DNA of 64,000 nucleotides. Source: Qipengyuania sp. SS22. Lineage in GTDB: Bacteria > Pseudomonadota > Alphaproteobacteria > Sphingomonadales > Sphingomonadaceae. The notes under the pieces are model-generated. The model did not search any database, was not told the origin of the DNA, and saw only the letters and a program-made list of their open reading frames with translations. Shown here piece by piece: positions 17,480-26,692 of the stretch; positions within the stretch are counted from its first letter, which is position 1; each line of letters opens with the position of its first letter. The DNA is taken from positions 2,183,501-2,247,500 of the forward strand of contig NZ_CP107048.1 in the NCBI RefSeq assembly GCF_025736935.1, written 5' to 3'. The position numbers were made by a program, and so were the translations under genes.

Positions 17480-18370
17480 ATGGGAACCGCAGGCGCGATC
17501 CGGCGCTTGATCGACATGGCCCCGCTGAAATCATGGCTGATCGTCAATTCGCGCAGCGGCAGCAATAGCGAAGCCGCACTGGTCGCTCTCGAGCGCTCAC
17601 TGGCTGCGTATGCCATGCCTACTGCAGAGACCATCGCATTTCCTGCCGAAGAGCTCCCTACCCGTACCGTACTGGAGAGCGCCGACGTTGCCCGTCTGAT
17701 CGTCTTTACCGGAGACGGTACGCTGAACGCGGTAATCGAAGCGGTGGCTGGCTGGAGCGGCGAAGTGCTGGTCCTGCCGGGTGGGACGATGAACCTCCTG
17801 AGCGCGCGGCTTCACGGGCCCGATACCGATTACGACGCTATCCTCGAGCGGATCGCGCGCGGCGCTTTTCGGCCAGTCCGTCCGAAGATGGCCTGCTGTT
17901 CTGCAGGGCGGGCGCATGCCGGGGTTCTGGTTGGCCCCGGGACCGCTTGGGCGGAGGTGCGCGAAGCGATGCGTGATTTCGATGTCGCGGGCCTTGCGCA
18001 GGGCACCAGCGAAGCACTCGCCGAGACCACTGGCGGGTCGCGCGTCAAGATGGTCGAACCGGCGATTGGCCATGACGACGGTTATCCGCTCATCGAACTG
18101 ACCCCGAGCCACCGCGGGATTCAAGTCGATGGTTTTCGTATCGAAAGCGCTGGAGAATTCCTCCAGCAAAGCTGGGCGCTGTTGCGGCGCAGCTTCCGCA
18201 AAGGACCGCATGAGCGGCTTGGCCTGCTCGACCGGCTGGTGATCGAGAACTGCGCGGGCGAACCGATCGAAGTGCTAATCGATGGCGAGCCAGCCAAGCT
18301 GGGATCGCGCGCCGAATTCACGGTGGAAGACTGCCCCGTCGATCTGCTAGCGACCGCGCATGGCTTCTGA
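17480..18370 (+). CDS. Diacylglycerol kinase catalytic-domain protein (lipid kinase-like)
   Basis: The 296-residue protein shows the DAGK/YegS fold: N-terminal strand LIVNSRSGSNSE near residue 18, the nucleotide-binding FTGDGTLNAVIEA near residue 74, and VLPGGTMNLLSARLHG near residue 96. These enzymes phosphorylate lipids such as diacylglycerol or sphingoid bases; the substrate is open. Starts at 17480 or 17516 are possible and neither has a strong ribosome binding site. It overlaps the metallophosphoesterase gene by 11 bases, and lipid kinase plus phosphoesterase is a recurrent pairing in this group. Confidence 0.85.
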   Translation: MGTAGAIRRLIDMAPLKSWLIVNSRSGSNSEAALVALERSLAAYAMPTAETIAFPAEELPTRTVLESADVARLIVFTGDGTLNAVIEAVAGWSGEVLVLPGGTMNLLSARLHGPDTDYDAILERIARGAFRPVRPKMACCSAGRAHAGVLVGPGTAWAEVREAMRDFDVAGLAQGTSEALAETTGGSRVKMVEPAIGHDDGYPLIELTPSHRGIQVDGFRIESAGEFLQQSWALLRRSFRKGPHERLGLLDRLVIENCAGEPIEVLIDGEPAKLGSRAEFTVEDCPVDLLATAHGF

Positions 18371-19220
18371 CATGCGCCGGATATTCCATCTTTCCGACAT
18401 CCACTTCGGGCTCGAGAACAACCGCGCACTCGATTGGGTGAAGCAGGAAATCGCCGAGAAGCGCCCCGACGCGGTGGCGATTACCGGCGACCTCACCATG
18501 CGCGCCCGGCACCGTGAATTCGCGGCTGCGACGCATTGGATCAATGCGCTCGATGCCCCTGTCACGGTGGAGGTCGGCAATCACGACCTGCCCTATTTTA
18601 ACCTGATCGAACGCTTCTTCGAGCCGTACAAGCGGTTTCACGGGATGAAGGAGAAGGTCGAAAAGGAACTCGACCTTGGCGCGCTGGCGATCGTCCCGCT
18701 CAAGACAGCCGTAAGAATGCAGCCGCGCCTCAACTGGTCGAAGGGCTGGGTGAGCCAACGCTCGCTCGAGCGCTGCCTATCGGCCCTCGATGCGCTACCT
18801 GAAGGAACGCGCGCGCTGGTCGCCGTTCACCACCCCCTCCGCGAAGTCGGCACGCAGGGGACCGCGCTGACCAAGCATGGTGACCGCGCGCTGCGCGAAC
18901 TCGCCAAGCGCAAGGTCGAGGGCGTTCTGTCGGGCCATGTCCATGATGCTTTCGATATCATGGAGGACACCAGCGAGGGCCCGGTGCGGATGATCGGTGC
19001 GGGCACGCTGTCGCAGCGCACACGCTCGACCCCGCCCAGCTTCAACGAGATCACCTGGGACGGGGTGCAGCTGACCGTCTGCGTGCGCAATCTTCAGCAT
19101 GTCGAGACATCCGACATGCAAATCGACGACGTGCCCGAAAACGCACTGCCTCCGCGCGGACCCGGAGAAGCCGTCGCGCCCGTGCGCCAGATTCCGCGCA
19201 CCGATCCCCCGGTGCGTTAA
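18360..19220 (+). CDS. Calcineurin-like metallophosphoesterase
   Basis: The 286-residue protein carries all five metal-binding blocks: LSDIHFG near residue 12, ITGDLT near residue 41, VGNHD near residue 72, a His in VAVHHPLREVG near residue 157, and GHVHD near residue 196. The spacing resembles class III cyclic-nucleotide phosphodiesterases (CpdA-like), but the substrate is not settled by sequence. The C-terminal tail is Pro-rich and probably disordered. It overlaps the lipid kinase-like gene. Confidence 0.9.
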   Translation: MASDMRRIFHLSDIHFGLENNRALDWVKQEIAEKRPDAVAITGDLTMRARHREFAAATHWINALDAPVTVEVGNHDLPYFNLIERFFEPYKRFHGMKEKVEKELDLGALAIVPLKTAVRMQPRLNWSKGWVSQRSLERCLSALDALPEGTRALVAVHHPLREVGTQGTALTKHGDRALRELAKRKVEGVLSGHVHDAFDIMEDTSEGPVRMIGAGTLSQRTRSTPPSFNEITWDGVQLTVCVRNLQHVETSDMQIDDVPENALPPRGPGEAVAPVRQIPRTDPPVR

Positions 19221-19303
19221 CCAGCCCCGCTAAGCAGTTTCGGCACCGGCGCGACAATGATCTCGCCCTATCTTTCCGGCGATTGACGGAAGGAGACAGT
19301 GTG

Positions 19304-19501
19304 ATGGAACTCGTAAAGGCCATGCCTTTGGGCGCGATCCTTACCTTCGTCGTGGCGCTGACGATCGGGTCTCAAGGGTCGAGGGGCGGGCAGCTCCAGA
19401 TCTTCCGCGCCGAGATCTACCAGTTCGACGTGTGGTGGTCCTGGCCGTTGTTCCTCGGCGGCACCGCGCTGGCGTGGGGCATCATGCTGCTTCAGCGCTA
19501 A
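19304..19501 (+). CDS. Small membrane protein, unknown function
   Basis: A 65-residue protein with two hydrophobic segments (LGAILTFVVALTIGSQ and WSWPLFLGGTALAWGIMLL). The ATG at 19304 lies 7 bases after AGGAGA; a GTG three bases earlier is possible. No family recognised. Confidence 0.65.
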   Translation: MELVKAMPLGAILTFVVALTIGSQGSRGGQLQIFRAEIYQFDVWWSWPLFLGGTALAWGIMLLQR

Positions 19502-19520
19502 CGACGCTACAAACGAAGAA

Positions 19521-19544
19521 GGGCGGCTCCTCGCGGAACCGCCC
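19521..19544 (-). terminator. Terminator after rplM-rpsI
   Basis: GGGCGGCTCC and GGAACCGCCC form a 9-pair stem with one mismatch around TCGC. On the minus strand it is followed by TTCTTCGTTTG. It lies 30 bases past the rpsI stop and may also serve the small rightward gene ending at 19,501. Confidence 0.65.
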
Positions 19545-19573
19545 CCTTGGTGATCTGATAGATCTTCTGGCGC

Positions 19574-20098
19574 TTAACGCTTCGAGAACTGGAAGCTACG
19601 GCGGGCCTTGGCGCGGCCGTACTTCTTACGCTCGACCACACGACTGTCGCGGGTCAGGAAGCCGGCGGCCTTGACCGTGCTGCGCAGGGTCGGCTCGTAC
19701 TTGGCAAGCGCCTGCGATATGCCATGCTTGACTGCACCGGCCTGGCCCGACAGGCCGCCGCCGCGCACGGTGGCGACAACGTCGTACTGTTCCTGGCGCT
19801 CGGTGATGGCGAAGGGCTGGTCGATGATCAGGCGCAGCGTCGGACGCGCGAAATACACTTCCTGGTCCTTGCCGTTGACCGTGACCTTGCCGCTGCCGGG
19901 CTTGAGCCAGACGCGCGCAGTGGCGTCCTTGCGGCGACCGGTGGCGTAGGCACGGCCTTGCTTGTCGAGCTCCTGCTCGCGCAGCGGAACCTGTGCGGTT
20001 TCGGCGATCTGGGCTGCGTCGCCCTCGGGCGCGTCACCGGCGATGTCCTTCAGATCGGCGAGATCCGAGACGGTTTCGTTCTTGGTTTCGTCGACCAT
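19574..20098 (-). CDS. rpsI: 30S ribosomal protein S9
   Basis: Small-subunit protein that reaches the P site with its C-terminal tail. The S9 core begins at [15 protein letters not shown] near residue 50 and ends with [17 protein letters not shown], whose terminal SKR is characteristic. At 174 residues it is about 45 longer than E. coli S9 because of an acidic N-terminal extension, common in this order. Its ATG overlaps the rplM stop by one base (TAATG). Confidence 0.97.
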   Translation of the reverse strand: MVDETKNETVSDLADLKDIAGDAPEGDAAQIAETAQVPLREQELDKQGRAYATGRRKDATARVWLKPGSGKVTVNGKDQEVYFARPTLRLIIDQPFAITERQEQYDVVATVRGGGLSGQAGAVKHGISQALAKYEPTLRSTVKAAGFLTRDSRVVERKKYGRAKARRSFQFSKR

Positions 20099-20577
20099 TA
20101 TGCGACAACCTTGTTCTTGCGGTTCATCGAGGCAACGTCGAGCTTTTCGGGCTTCTGGCCGTCATAGGGATGCTCGGTGCCGGCGAATACGTGCAGCGCG
20201 CGCATCTGCGCACGACCCAGCGGGCCACGCGGGATCATGCGCTCGACAGCCTTTTCGAGCACGCGCTCGGGAAACTTGCCTTCCAGCACCTTGGCCGGAG
20301 TGGTTTCCTTGATGCCGCCGGGGTGGCCGGTGTGCTTGTAATAGATCTTGTCGTTAAGCTTCTTGCCGGTGAACTTCACCTTGTCCGCATTGATCACGAC
20401 GACGTGGTCGCCGCAATCGACATGCGGGGTGTAGCTCGGCTTGTGCTTGCCGCGCAGGTGGTTGGCGATGATCGCCGCGACACGGCCGACAACGAGATTC
20501 TCGGCGTCGATGATGTGCCACTTCTTTTCGACCTCGGCCGGCTTGATCGACCGGGTGGTCTTCGTAAGAGCCTTCAT
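20098..20577 (-). CDS. rplM: 50S ribosomal protein L13
   Basis: Large-subunit assembly protein, first gene of the conserved rplM-rpsI operon. Signatures are [13 protein letters not shown] near residue 20, [18 protein letters not shown] near residue 60, KTYYRHTG-type [10 protein letters not shown], and MIPRGPLGR near residue 112. At 159 residues it is about 15 longer than E. coli L13. The 20,578-20,745 gap holds its promoter; no gene is visible there. Confidence 0.97.
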   Translation of the reverse strand: MKALTKTTRSIKPAEVEKKWHIIDAENLVVGRVAAIIANHLRGKHKPSYTPHVDCGDHVVVINADKVKFTGKKLNDKIYYKHTGHPGGIKETTPAKVLEGKFPERVLEKAVERMIPRGPLGRAQMRALHVFAGTEHPYDGQKPEKLDVASMNRKNKVVA

Positions 20578-20745
20578 GGCTGGTTTCCGTTCCTAGTGTT
20601 CGTGCCATGCCCGTGGGGGCATCGGCGCCAATCGGCGAATCCATGCGAATGAACCCGCGAAGCGCGCGGCAAATGGCGCCGGATCGCCTGTCAGTCAAGC
20701 GTTTCTGCGCATCTTGCGTGGGGTAAAATGCAACCACAACATATT

Positions 20746-21468
20746 TCAAGCAAACGAAAGCCGCCAGGTTTCGCGCGAAAGCCGCACATCTTCGGCGATG
20801 CGGGTAGTGATCCGGCGTTCGAACCGCTCCAGCAGTCCGCCCGTCGTCGCGCTGGCCTCAAGTTCGACTGCAAACTCACCCATAAGCCCGCCGGGCAGCG
20901 GCAGCTCCCGGGAATCGCGGGCTTCACCGGTCACGGGAAAGAACAGATCCGGCGGGATAGTGCCGATGATCGTTCCGGCAGTCTTCGCAAGCTCAGCGAG
21001 ATAGCGCTTCGCTTCCTGCATCTCGGCGGCGGACTTGCCCGATCGCTCGAGCACCTCGATCGCTGCCTGCACTGCGGCTGCGGTGCCCTCGGTACTCGTG
21101 GGCTGGCTCCCGATCATCCGTCCGCCTGTATCCAGATGCGCCGGGAAAGGGCCCGGCGAGCGGCGCGCGCGCTCGACTGCGGCAATGGGCTCGAGCACTG
21201 CAGGCGCATCGACCGTACAGGATACCTGTTCGCCGGTGACGCGGGTGTGCCCGGCGATGGTCTCGAACCGCCCCTCCCACTCGCGGGTGACGAGCAGAGA
21301 CGCACCGCGGGCCAGGCCGCGTTCCAGCTCCCGGCGTAGCAGGAACGGGCGGGTCGGGATGCTTATGGCTTCCCCGGCCCATGCGGCGGCCGCCGGGTAG
21401 CCGAGCGAAGGCAGGATTGCTGCCATACCGATAAGCTTCAGAACGCCGCGCCTGTCGCTAGCCTTCAT
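20746..21468 (-). CDS. Exported protein of unknown function with Tat-like signal
   Basis: The 240-residue protein starts with a twin-arginine-like signal, SDRRGVLKLIGMAAILPSLG, with Ala-rich cleavage region near residue 30. The mature part has one cysteine (QVSCTVDAP) and no motif I recognise. It contains a stretch of Ala/Glu-rich helix (EVLERSGKSAAEMQEAKRYL). It lies upstream of rplM on the same strand but 168 bases away. Presence of a Tat-type signal suggests export after folding. Confidence 0.7.
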   Translation of the reverse strand: MKASDRRGVLKLIGMAAILPSLGYPAAAAWAGEAISIPTRPFLLRRELERGLARGASLLVTREWEGRFETIAGHTRVTGEQVSCTVDAPAVLEPIAAVERARRSPGPFPAHLDTGGRMIGSQPTSTEGTAAAVQAAIEVLERSGKSAAEMQEAKRYLAELAKTAGTIIGTIPPDLFFPVTGEARDSRELPLPGGLMGEFAVELEASATTGGLLERFERRITTRIAEDVRLSRETWRLSFA

Positions 21469-21568
21469 AACCGCTACCCCCCAGTGCCCCCGTTATTGCG
21501 GGGCCGGTATCGGTGTGCAAGCTCGCGATACGTGCAAGACCGGTCGTCTCAAGGTCATAGGCGATAGA

Positions 21569-22603
21569 TCAAGCCGTATGGGTATGTCGCCCCAGCACAT
21601 GCGCACCCCATGCGAAGCTGGCGACCAGCAATGCCCCGACGATCTGGTGCGCAACGGCCACCCACAATGCGACGCCCGTCCAGACGGTCGCGATCCCGAG
21701 GATGATCTGCGTTCCGAAGGCCGAGTGAATTGCTACCGAAGCGCGGCGGAGGAGCGGTTTGACCCTGCGAGCCATAACGATCAACGCAGCCACTGCCGCC
21801 CAGGCCCACCAGCGGTGCAGGAAGTGGATCAGATAGGGGTCGTGGGTCATGGCGCGGAAAAAGCCGTTACTTGCGTCATATTCGGGCACCAGCCGCCCCT
21901 GCATCAATGGCCAGCTATCCGAGGCGAGGCCCGCATTGAGACCCGCGACCCATGCGCCGAGTAGAAGCTGGACAAAGAGGATTGCGCCCACCCAGCTCGC
22001 GGTGGCGGTCCAGCGCGCGGGCCCGCCGGCGCCGGCCGCCAGGCGCCGCAGGTCGAGCGCCGTCCAGACCAGCCCGCCAAGCGTGACCAGCGCGGTCAAC
22101 AAATGGATCGAAAGCCAGAAATGGCTGACATCGGTCATCGTCCCGGCGAGGCCGCTGCGGACCATGAACCAACCGAAAACCCCTTGCAGCCCGCCAAGCG
22201 CGAGCAGCGCAACCAGCCGCCATTTGTAACCCTGTGGGATCGCCCCGCGGATCCAGAACCAAGCCAGTGGCAGCGCGAAGGCCAGCCCGATCAGCCGCCC
22301 AAGCAGGCGGTGAAACCATTCCCAGAAAAAAATGAATTTGAACGCCGCGAGGTCCATCCCCGCGGGGCCGGTCACGTTGCGATATTCGCCGGTCGCCTGG
22401 TAGAGCTCAAATTCTGCTTGCCATGCGCTGGCCGACAACGGGGGGATGGCGCCGGTGATGGGTTTCCACTGGGTAATCGACAACCCGCTTTCGGTCAGCC
22501 GGGTGATACCGCCTACGGCCACCATCACCACGACCATGACAGCGACGATCATCAGCCAGTTGGCCAACGCGATCGGCCGCGCCTGCTTGCTCTTCTCGGA
22601 CAT
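21569..22603 (-). CDS. ctaA: Heme A synthase (CtaA/COX15, type 2)
   Basis: Inner-membrane enzyme that oxidises heme O to heme A for aa3-type cytochrome oxidase. The 344 residues show eight hydrophobic segments and paired heme-ligand histidines: EWFHRLLGRLIG near residue 95, HFWLSIHLLTAL near residue 160, HFLHRWWAW near residue 260, and VAHQIVGALLVA near residue 320. GGITRLTESGLSITQWKP is the signature entry motif. The ATG at 22603 is chosen; upstream codons are unconserved. It diverges from the MerC-like gene. Confidence 0.95.
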   Translation of the reverse strand: MSEKSKQARPIALANWLMIVAVMVVVMVAVGGITRLTESGLSITQWKPITGAIPPLSASAWQAEFELYQATGEYRNVTGPAGMDLAAFKFIFFWEWFHRLLGRLIGLAFALPLAWFWIRGAIPQGYKWRLVALLALGGLQGVFGWFMVRSGLAGTMTDVSHFWLSIHLLTALVTLGGLVWTALDLRRLAAGAGGPARWTATASWVGAILFVQLLLGAWVAGLNAGLASDSWPLMQGRLVPEYDASNGFFRAMTHDPYLIHFLHRWWAWAAVAALIVMARRVKPLLRRASVAIHSAFGTQIILGIATVWTGVALWVAVAHQIVGALLVASFAWGAHVLGRHTHTA

Positions 22604-22718
22604 GGCATTGTCTGTGGTTTGCAGCCGCGGCTGGCGCAAGTGCAAATCGGGCAAGCGGCAACCCGGTTGCCGCAACGGACGAGATGCGGCGGCCGTCCGC
22701 CGGTTTTGCTTGCAAGAA

Positions 22719-22736
22719 GATACACCATAACATATC
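22719..22736 (+). promoter_or_regulatory. Zur-like partial palindrome upstream of the MerC-like gene
   Basis: GATACACCATAACATATC lies 9 bases before the MerC-family start. Its reverse complement begins GATATGTTAT, one half of the GATATGTTATAACATATC-type palindrome associated with alphaproteobacterial Zur sites; 14 of 18 positions agree. The other half is weak. The assignment is inference. Confidence 0.35.
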
Positions 22737-22745
22737 GGGCCTCCC

Positions 22746-23150
22746 ATGTTGCAACGTGCCATCTCGCCGATTCGTCGGAGGCTCGACCGGGCAGGGATCC
22801 TGCTCTCGGGTGCATGTGCGGTCCACTGCCTGCTTTCGATTGTCCTGGTCTCAGGCCTTGGCCTTGGCGGGGAGCTGTTCCTTTCGCCCGATATTCACCG
22901 TGTGGGGCTGCTCATCGCCACGCTCATCGCAGGCGTCGCGATCGGTTGGGGTGCCTTGCGTCACCGCGTTGCAGCCCCCTTCGTGGTCGCGATGACCGGC
23001 CTGACCTTCATGGGCGCGGCGCTGGCCGTGCCGCATGGCGTGAAGGAAGCAGTGTTGACCATCATCGGGGTCGCGCTGGTGTCGCTGGGTCACATACTCA
23101 ACCTGCGCCATGTGCATTCCGCCGCTTGCAAGGAGCGCGCGGGCGACTAA
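22746..23150 (+). CDS. MerC-domain inner membrane protein
   Basis: The 134-residue protein has four hydrophobic helices and the MerC metal-binding entry ILLSGACAVHCLLSIVL (CxxHC) near residue 19. A C-terminal HVHSAACKERAGD carries a further His/Cys set. MerC proteins import mercuric ion, but chromosomal MerC-like proteins without mer genes are probably linked to other metals such as zinc. No merR, merA or merT is seen in the window. It lies 9 bases before thiSG. Confidence 0.85.
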   Translation: MLQRAISPIRRRLDRAGILLSGACAVHCLLSIVLVSGLGLGGELFLSPDIHRVGLLIATLIAGVAIGWGALRHRVAAPFVVAMTGLTFMGAALAVPHGVKEAVLTIIGVALVSLGHILNLRHVHSAACKERAGD

Positions 23151-23159
23151 GTCGGGCGT

Positions 23160-24131
23160 ATGATTGCCCTGACCGTCAATGGCGAGACCCGCCGTACTGC
23201 CGCCGCGACCATCGCCGATCTCGTGCGCGAACTCGACCTCGACCCGGCGAAGGTCGCAGTCGAGCATAATGGCACCATCGCCCCGCGCAGCGAACTTGAC
23301 CAGCATCCCATCAGCGATGGCGACACGCTGGAAATCGTCCATTTCGTCGGCGGCGGCCAGGATGACGACAGCTGGACGGTTGCCGGGCGGACCTTCCGCA
23401 GCCGGCTGATCGTCGGCACCGGCAAGTACCGCGATTTTGAACAGAACGCGGCGGCGCTCGAAGCCTCGGGCGCGGAAATCGTCACCGTGGCGGTGCGCCG
23501 GGTCAATGTCAGCGATCCCAACGCGCCGATGCTGACCGACTTCATCGATCCCAAGAAAGTCACCTATCTGCCCAATACGGCGGGCTGCTTCACCGCAGAC
23601 GAGGCAATCCGCACGCTGCGGCTGGCACGCGAAGCGGGGGGCTGGGATCTCGTCAAGCTGGAGGTGCTCGGCGAAGCGCGCACGCTCTATCCCGATATGC
23701 GCGAGACGTTGGTGGCGACCGAGACGCTGGCCAAGGAAGGTTTCCTGCCGATGGTCTATTGCGTCGACGATCCGATTGCGGCCAAGCAGCTCGAAGATGC
23801 GGGCGCGGTCGCAGTCATGCCGCTGGGCGCGCCGATCGGCTCGGGGCTCGGCATCCAGAACCGCGTCACGATTCGGCTGATCAAGGAAGGTGCCAGCGTG
23901 CCAGTACTGGTCGATGCCGGAGTCGGCACCGCTTCGGATGCCGCTGTCGCGATGGAACTGGGCTGCGACGGAGTATTGATGAACACTGCAATCGCCGAGG
24001 CCAGGGACCCGCTCCGCATGGCGCGCGCGATGAAGCTGGCGGTCGAAGCCGGGCGCGATGCCTATCTCGCCGGGCGTATGGGGACGCGTAAATATGCCGA
24101 CCCCAGCAGCCCGCTTGCCGGGCTGATCTAA
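23160..24131 (+). CDS. thiG: ThiS-ThiG fusion: sulfur carrier plus thiazole synthase
   Basis: Thiazole branch of thiamine synthesis. Residues 1-66 are a complete ThiS ubiquitin-like domain ([11 protein letters not shown]... [10 protein letters not shown]) and residues about 71-323 are ThiG, with RLIVGTGKY, the Schiff-base Lys in [20 protein letters not shown], and [12 protein letters not shown]. ThiS normally ends with a free Gly-Gly that is thiocarboxylated, but here the GGG is internal and runs straight into ThiG. Whether the chain is processed is unknown. No TPP riboswitch fits in the 9-base gap upstream. Confidence 0.94.
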   Translation: MIALTVNGETRRTAAATIADLVRELDLDPAKVAVEHNGTIAPRSELDQHPISDGDTLEIVHFVGGGQDDDSWTVAGRTFRSRLIVGTGKYRDFEQNAAALEASGAEIVTVAVRRVNVSDPNAPMLTDFIDPKKVTYLPNTAGCFTADEAIRTLRLAREAGGWDLVKLEVLGEARTLYPDMRETLVATETLAKEGFLPMVYCVDDPIAAKQLEDAGAVAVMPLGAPIGSGLGIQNRVTIRLIKEGASVPVLVDAGVGTASDAAVAMELGCDGVLMNTAIAEARDPLRMARAMKLAVEAGRDAYLAGRMGTRKYADPSSPLAGLI

Positions 24132-24224
24132 CGCAGGTCCGAGTCCCGGGGGTTGCTTCGGGGTGCAGAGAAAATATTAACCATCTTCGGAGATAGTCGG
24201 CCTCGTAACAGGGGAGTGCCGATT

Positions 24225-24752
24225 ATGGCCGTTACGGGTACCGCATCGCTGACCATTGCCGAAATGCGCGAATTCGCCGGACTTACCGCCGCCGAGCAGC
24301 GTTATATCCGTCGCAGTCTCGATATCGGGCTGGGACGCTGCGATGCCTTTCGCGTCTGGGGGCGCAACCCAGGCGAGAATGCCGCGATCCGCAGCCAGTA
24401 TGTCGCCTATCAAGAGCTCAAGGCGCTGCGCCTGTCGATCCCCGAACAATCGGGCTTCGATAGCGTGGAGGGCTTCGTCGGCAAGCTGACGCGCGTTGCC
24501 GCTTTCGATCTGGCGCAGGAGCGGATCGACAGCTTTTCCGCCTTTCGCTTCCTCTATGAACGGCTGATCTCCGCCGCCGCACGGCCCTGGCTGCCCAGCG
24601 CCTTTTGCGCTGCCGCCGCCTTGCCGCAAATCCGCCCCGATCGCCGCAAGATGCTGCTCCAGAGCCTGAGCGAAGCCGCTGCAACCGCGCCGGGCTGGAG
24701 CGACCGCGCACCAAGCTTCTTCCCGGAGTTTATCGAGGAAGCGGTCGCCTAG
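24225..24752 (+). CDS. Hypothetical protein
   Basis: A 175-residue soluble-looking, helix-rich protein. The ATG at 24225 follows AGGGGAG at 8 bases. I see no signal peptide, membrane segment or catalytic motif; LTAAEQRYIRRSLDIGLGR and SAFRFLYERLISAAARPWL are the most structured-looking parts. No family recognised. It converges on the acyl-CoA ligase gene. Confidence 0.7.
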   Translation: MAVTGTASLTIAEMREFAGLTAAEQRYIRRSLDIGLGRCDAFRVWGRNPGENAAIRSQYVAYQELKALRLSIPEQSGFDSVEGFVGKLTRVAAFDLAQERIDSFSAFRFLYERLISAAARPWLPSAFCAAAALPQIRPDRRKMLLQSLSEAAATAPGWSDRAPSFFPEFIEEAVA

Positions 24753-24797
24753 GTGCTCTTCACGCCACCGCTATAGTCTGCGGTTCTGGCCTGATTG

Positions 24798-26600
24798 CTA
24801 GCTGCGATACAGCTTCGCCAAGTGGTCGCCATAGCGATCCCTGATCTTGTGCCGGCGGATTTTCATCGAGGGGGTCATTTCCTCGTTCTCGATCGTGAAC
24901 GGTTCATCGGCAAAGGCGAACTGGCGCACCTTTTCGACCACCGACAGATCCTTGTTCACCCGGTCGATCGCGGCGCGCACCGCGTTGCGGTATTCGGGCA
25001 GTTCCTGCAGCTGCTTGCAGTCGAATTGCTTGCCCTGCGCGCGGCACCATTCAAGCGTCCATTCGGCGTCGGGCACGATCAAGCCGACGATATAGGGTTT
25101 GCGGTCGCCCGCCACCATCGCCTGGCCGATCTCGGGTTGCAGCGTCAGCATCCCTTCGACTTTCTGCGGGGCGATATTGTCGCCCTTGTCGTTGACGATC
25201 ATGTCCTTCTTGCGGTCGGTGATGACGATCCGGTCCTGGTCGTCGAGATGACCGATGTCGCCGGTATGCAGCCAACCGTCCTGGATCGTGCGCTGGGTCT
25301 CGCTTTCGTTCTGCCAATAGCCATGCATGACGAGTTCGCCGCGCACGAGCACTTCACCATCGTCGGCGATCTTCAGTTCGACCCCGCGCATTGCCGGACC
25401 GACCGAATGCATTGCGATGCCCGCTGCCGGGCGGTTGCAGCTGATCACGGGGCCGGCCTCGGTCTGCCCGTAGCCCTGCAACATGGTCAGCCCCATCGCC
25501 TCGAAGAAGATGCCGACTTCGGGGTTGAGCGGCGCACCGCCCGATACCATCGCCTTGATCCTGCCGCCGAACCGCTGGCGGATTTTCGGCCGCAGCAGGC
25601 GGGCTACCGCCAGGTCCTTGAGCTTGTCGCCGAACTTGGGCTGGCCCGCGGCGCGGCGTTCGCCGACTTCCAGCGCGGTGTTCATCAGCTTCTCGGCAAG
25701 GCCGCCCTGCTTTTGCACCTGCTTCATGATCCGCGTGCGCAGCACTTCGAACAGCCGCGGGACCACGACCATGATGGTGGGCCGCGTTTCCTCGATATTG
25801 CTGGCGAGCTTTTCGAGGCCTTCCGAATAATAGATCTGCGCGCCGACGCTGATCGGCAGGAATTGCCCGCCAGTGTGCTCATAGGCATGGCTGAGCGGCA
25901 GGAAGGACAGGAACCGCTCGTCCTGCACGATGCCGAAATCCTCGATCAGGATTTCCGCCGCGCCTGCCGCATTGCACAGGATCGCACCATGGTGCTGCAG
26001 CACCCCACGCGGGGCCCCGCCGGTGCCGCTGGTATAGATGATGCACGCCGTATCGCCGCGCCCGACCTTCGCCATCCGCTCGGTCACCGCCTTGCGCGCT
26101 GCCACCGCATCGCCCTCGAGCATCTTGTCCCACATATGGAAGGTGAAGCTGCCCGATTGCTGGCGATGGAGATCGTCGATGCCGATGACGTGCTCGGCGA
26201 CGCCCGAGGCCTGCAAGGCGCCATGCAGCGGGCGGAGCAGCTTCTCGGTTGATACGACGACGGCCTTCGCGCCCGAATTGTCGAGGATATGGACGTGATC
26301 GCGCTCGGTATTGGTGATGTAGGCCGGCACGGTAATGCAGCCTGCAGCCATCACCGCGAGGTCGGCGATGCACCATTCGGGCCGGTTCTCGGACACGAGG
26401 CACACGCGGTCGCCATCTCTTAAGCCCAGTCCGCGCAAATTCTCCGCAAGCAGGCAGACCCGCTCGGCGGTTTCACGCCAGCTGATCGTCTGCCAACTGC
26501 CATCCTTCTTCGCCCCGAGGAAGGGCAATTCGCCCTTCTCGTCCGCGCGTTTGAGGAAGAGTTCGACGAGATTGTTGGCGGAATCGATGTCCGACAGCAC
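24798..26600 (-). CDS. Long-chain acyl-CoA synthetase (AMP-forming)
   Basis: Activates fatty acids to acyl-CoA through an acyl-adenylate. The 600-residue protein carries the AMP-binding P-loop IIYTSGTGGAPRGV near residue 185, LPLSHAYEHT, GYGQTEAGPV near residue 355, GWLHTGDIG near residue 440, and ITDRKKDMIV. The catalytic Lys of the C-terminal domain is in PSMKIRRHKI near the end. The preferred start is a GTG at 26600, six bases after GAGGAG. It is most like FadD15/bacterial ACSL proteins that lack a membrane segment. Confidence 0.92.
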   Translation of the reverse strand: MLSDIDSANNLVELFLKRADEKGELPFLGAKKDGSWQTISWRETAERVCLLAENLRGLGLRDGDRVCLVSENRPEWCIADLAVMAAGCITVPAYITNTERDHVHILDNSGAKAVVVSTEKLLRPLHGALQASGVAEHVIGIDDLHRQQSGSFTFHMWDKMLEGDAVAARKAVTERMAKVGRGDTACIIYTSGTGGAPRGVLQHHGAILCNAAGAAEILIEDFGIVQDERFLSFLPLSHAYEHTGGQFLPISVGAQIYYSEGLEKLASNIEETRPTIMVVVPRLFEVLRTRIMKQVQKQGGLAEKLMNTALEVGERRAAGQPKFGDKLKDLAVARLLRPKIRQRFGGRIKAMVSGGAPLNPEVGIFFEAMGLTMLQGYGQTEAGPVISCNRPAAGIAMHSVGPAMRGVELKIADDGEVLVRGELVMHGYWQNESETQRTIQDGWLHTGDIGHLDDQDRIVITDRKKDMIVNDKGDNIAPQKVEGMLTLQPEIGQAMVAGDRKPYIVGLIVPDAEWTLEWCRAQGKQFDCKQLQELPEYRNAVRAAIDRVNKDLSVVEKVRQFAFADEPFTIENEEMTPSMKIRRHKIRDRYGDHLAKLYRS

Positions 26601-26692
26601 GGCAGGCTCCTCAGCGTCTTTGTTCTTGTTGTAACCCAATTCTTGTCGAGGACTAGGCTGCCTCCCGCCACACGGCAAGCGCCCCGGTCGGG

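Noticed and set aside
23151..23159. TPP riboswitch upstream of thiSG
   Set aside because: Only nine bases separate it from the MerC-like gene; there is no room for the aptamer and no THI-box sequence.
24795..26252. 485-codon open frame on the plus strand
   Set aside because: Antisense to the acyl-CoA ligase gene; low-complexity translation.
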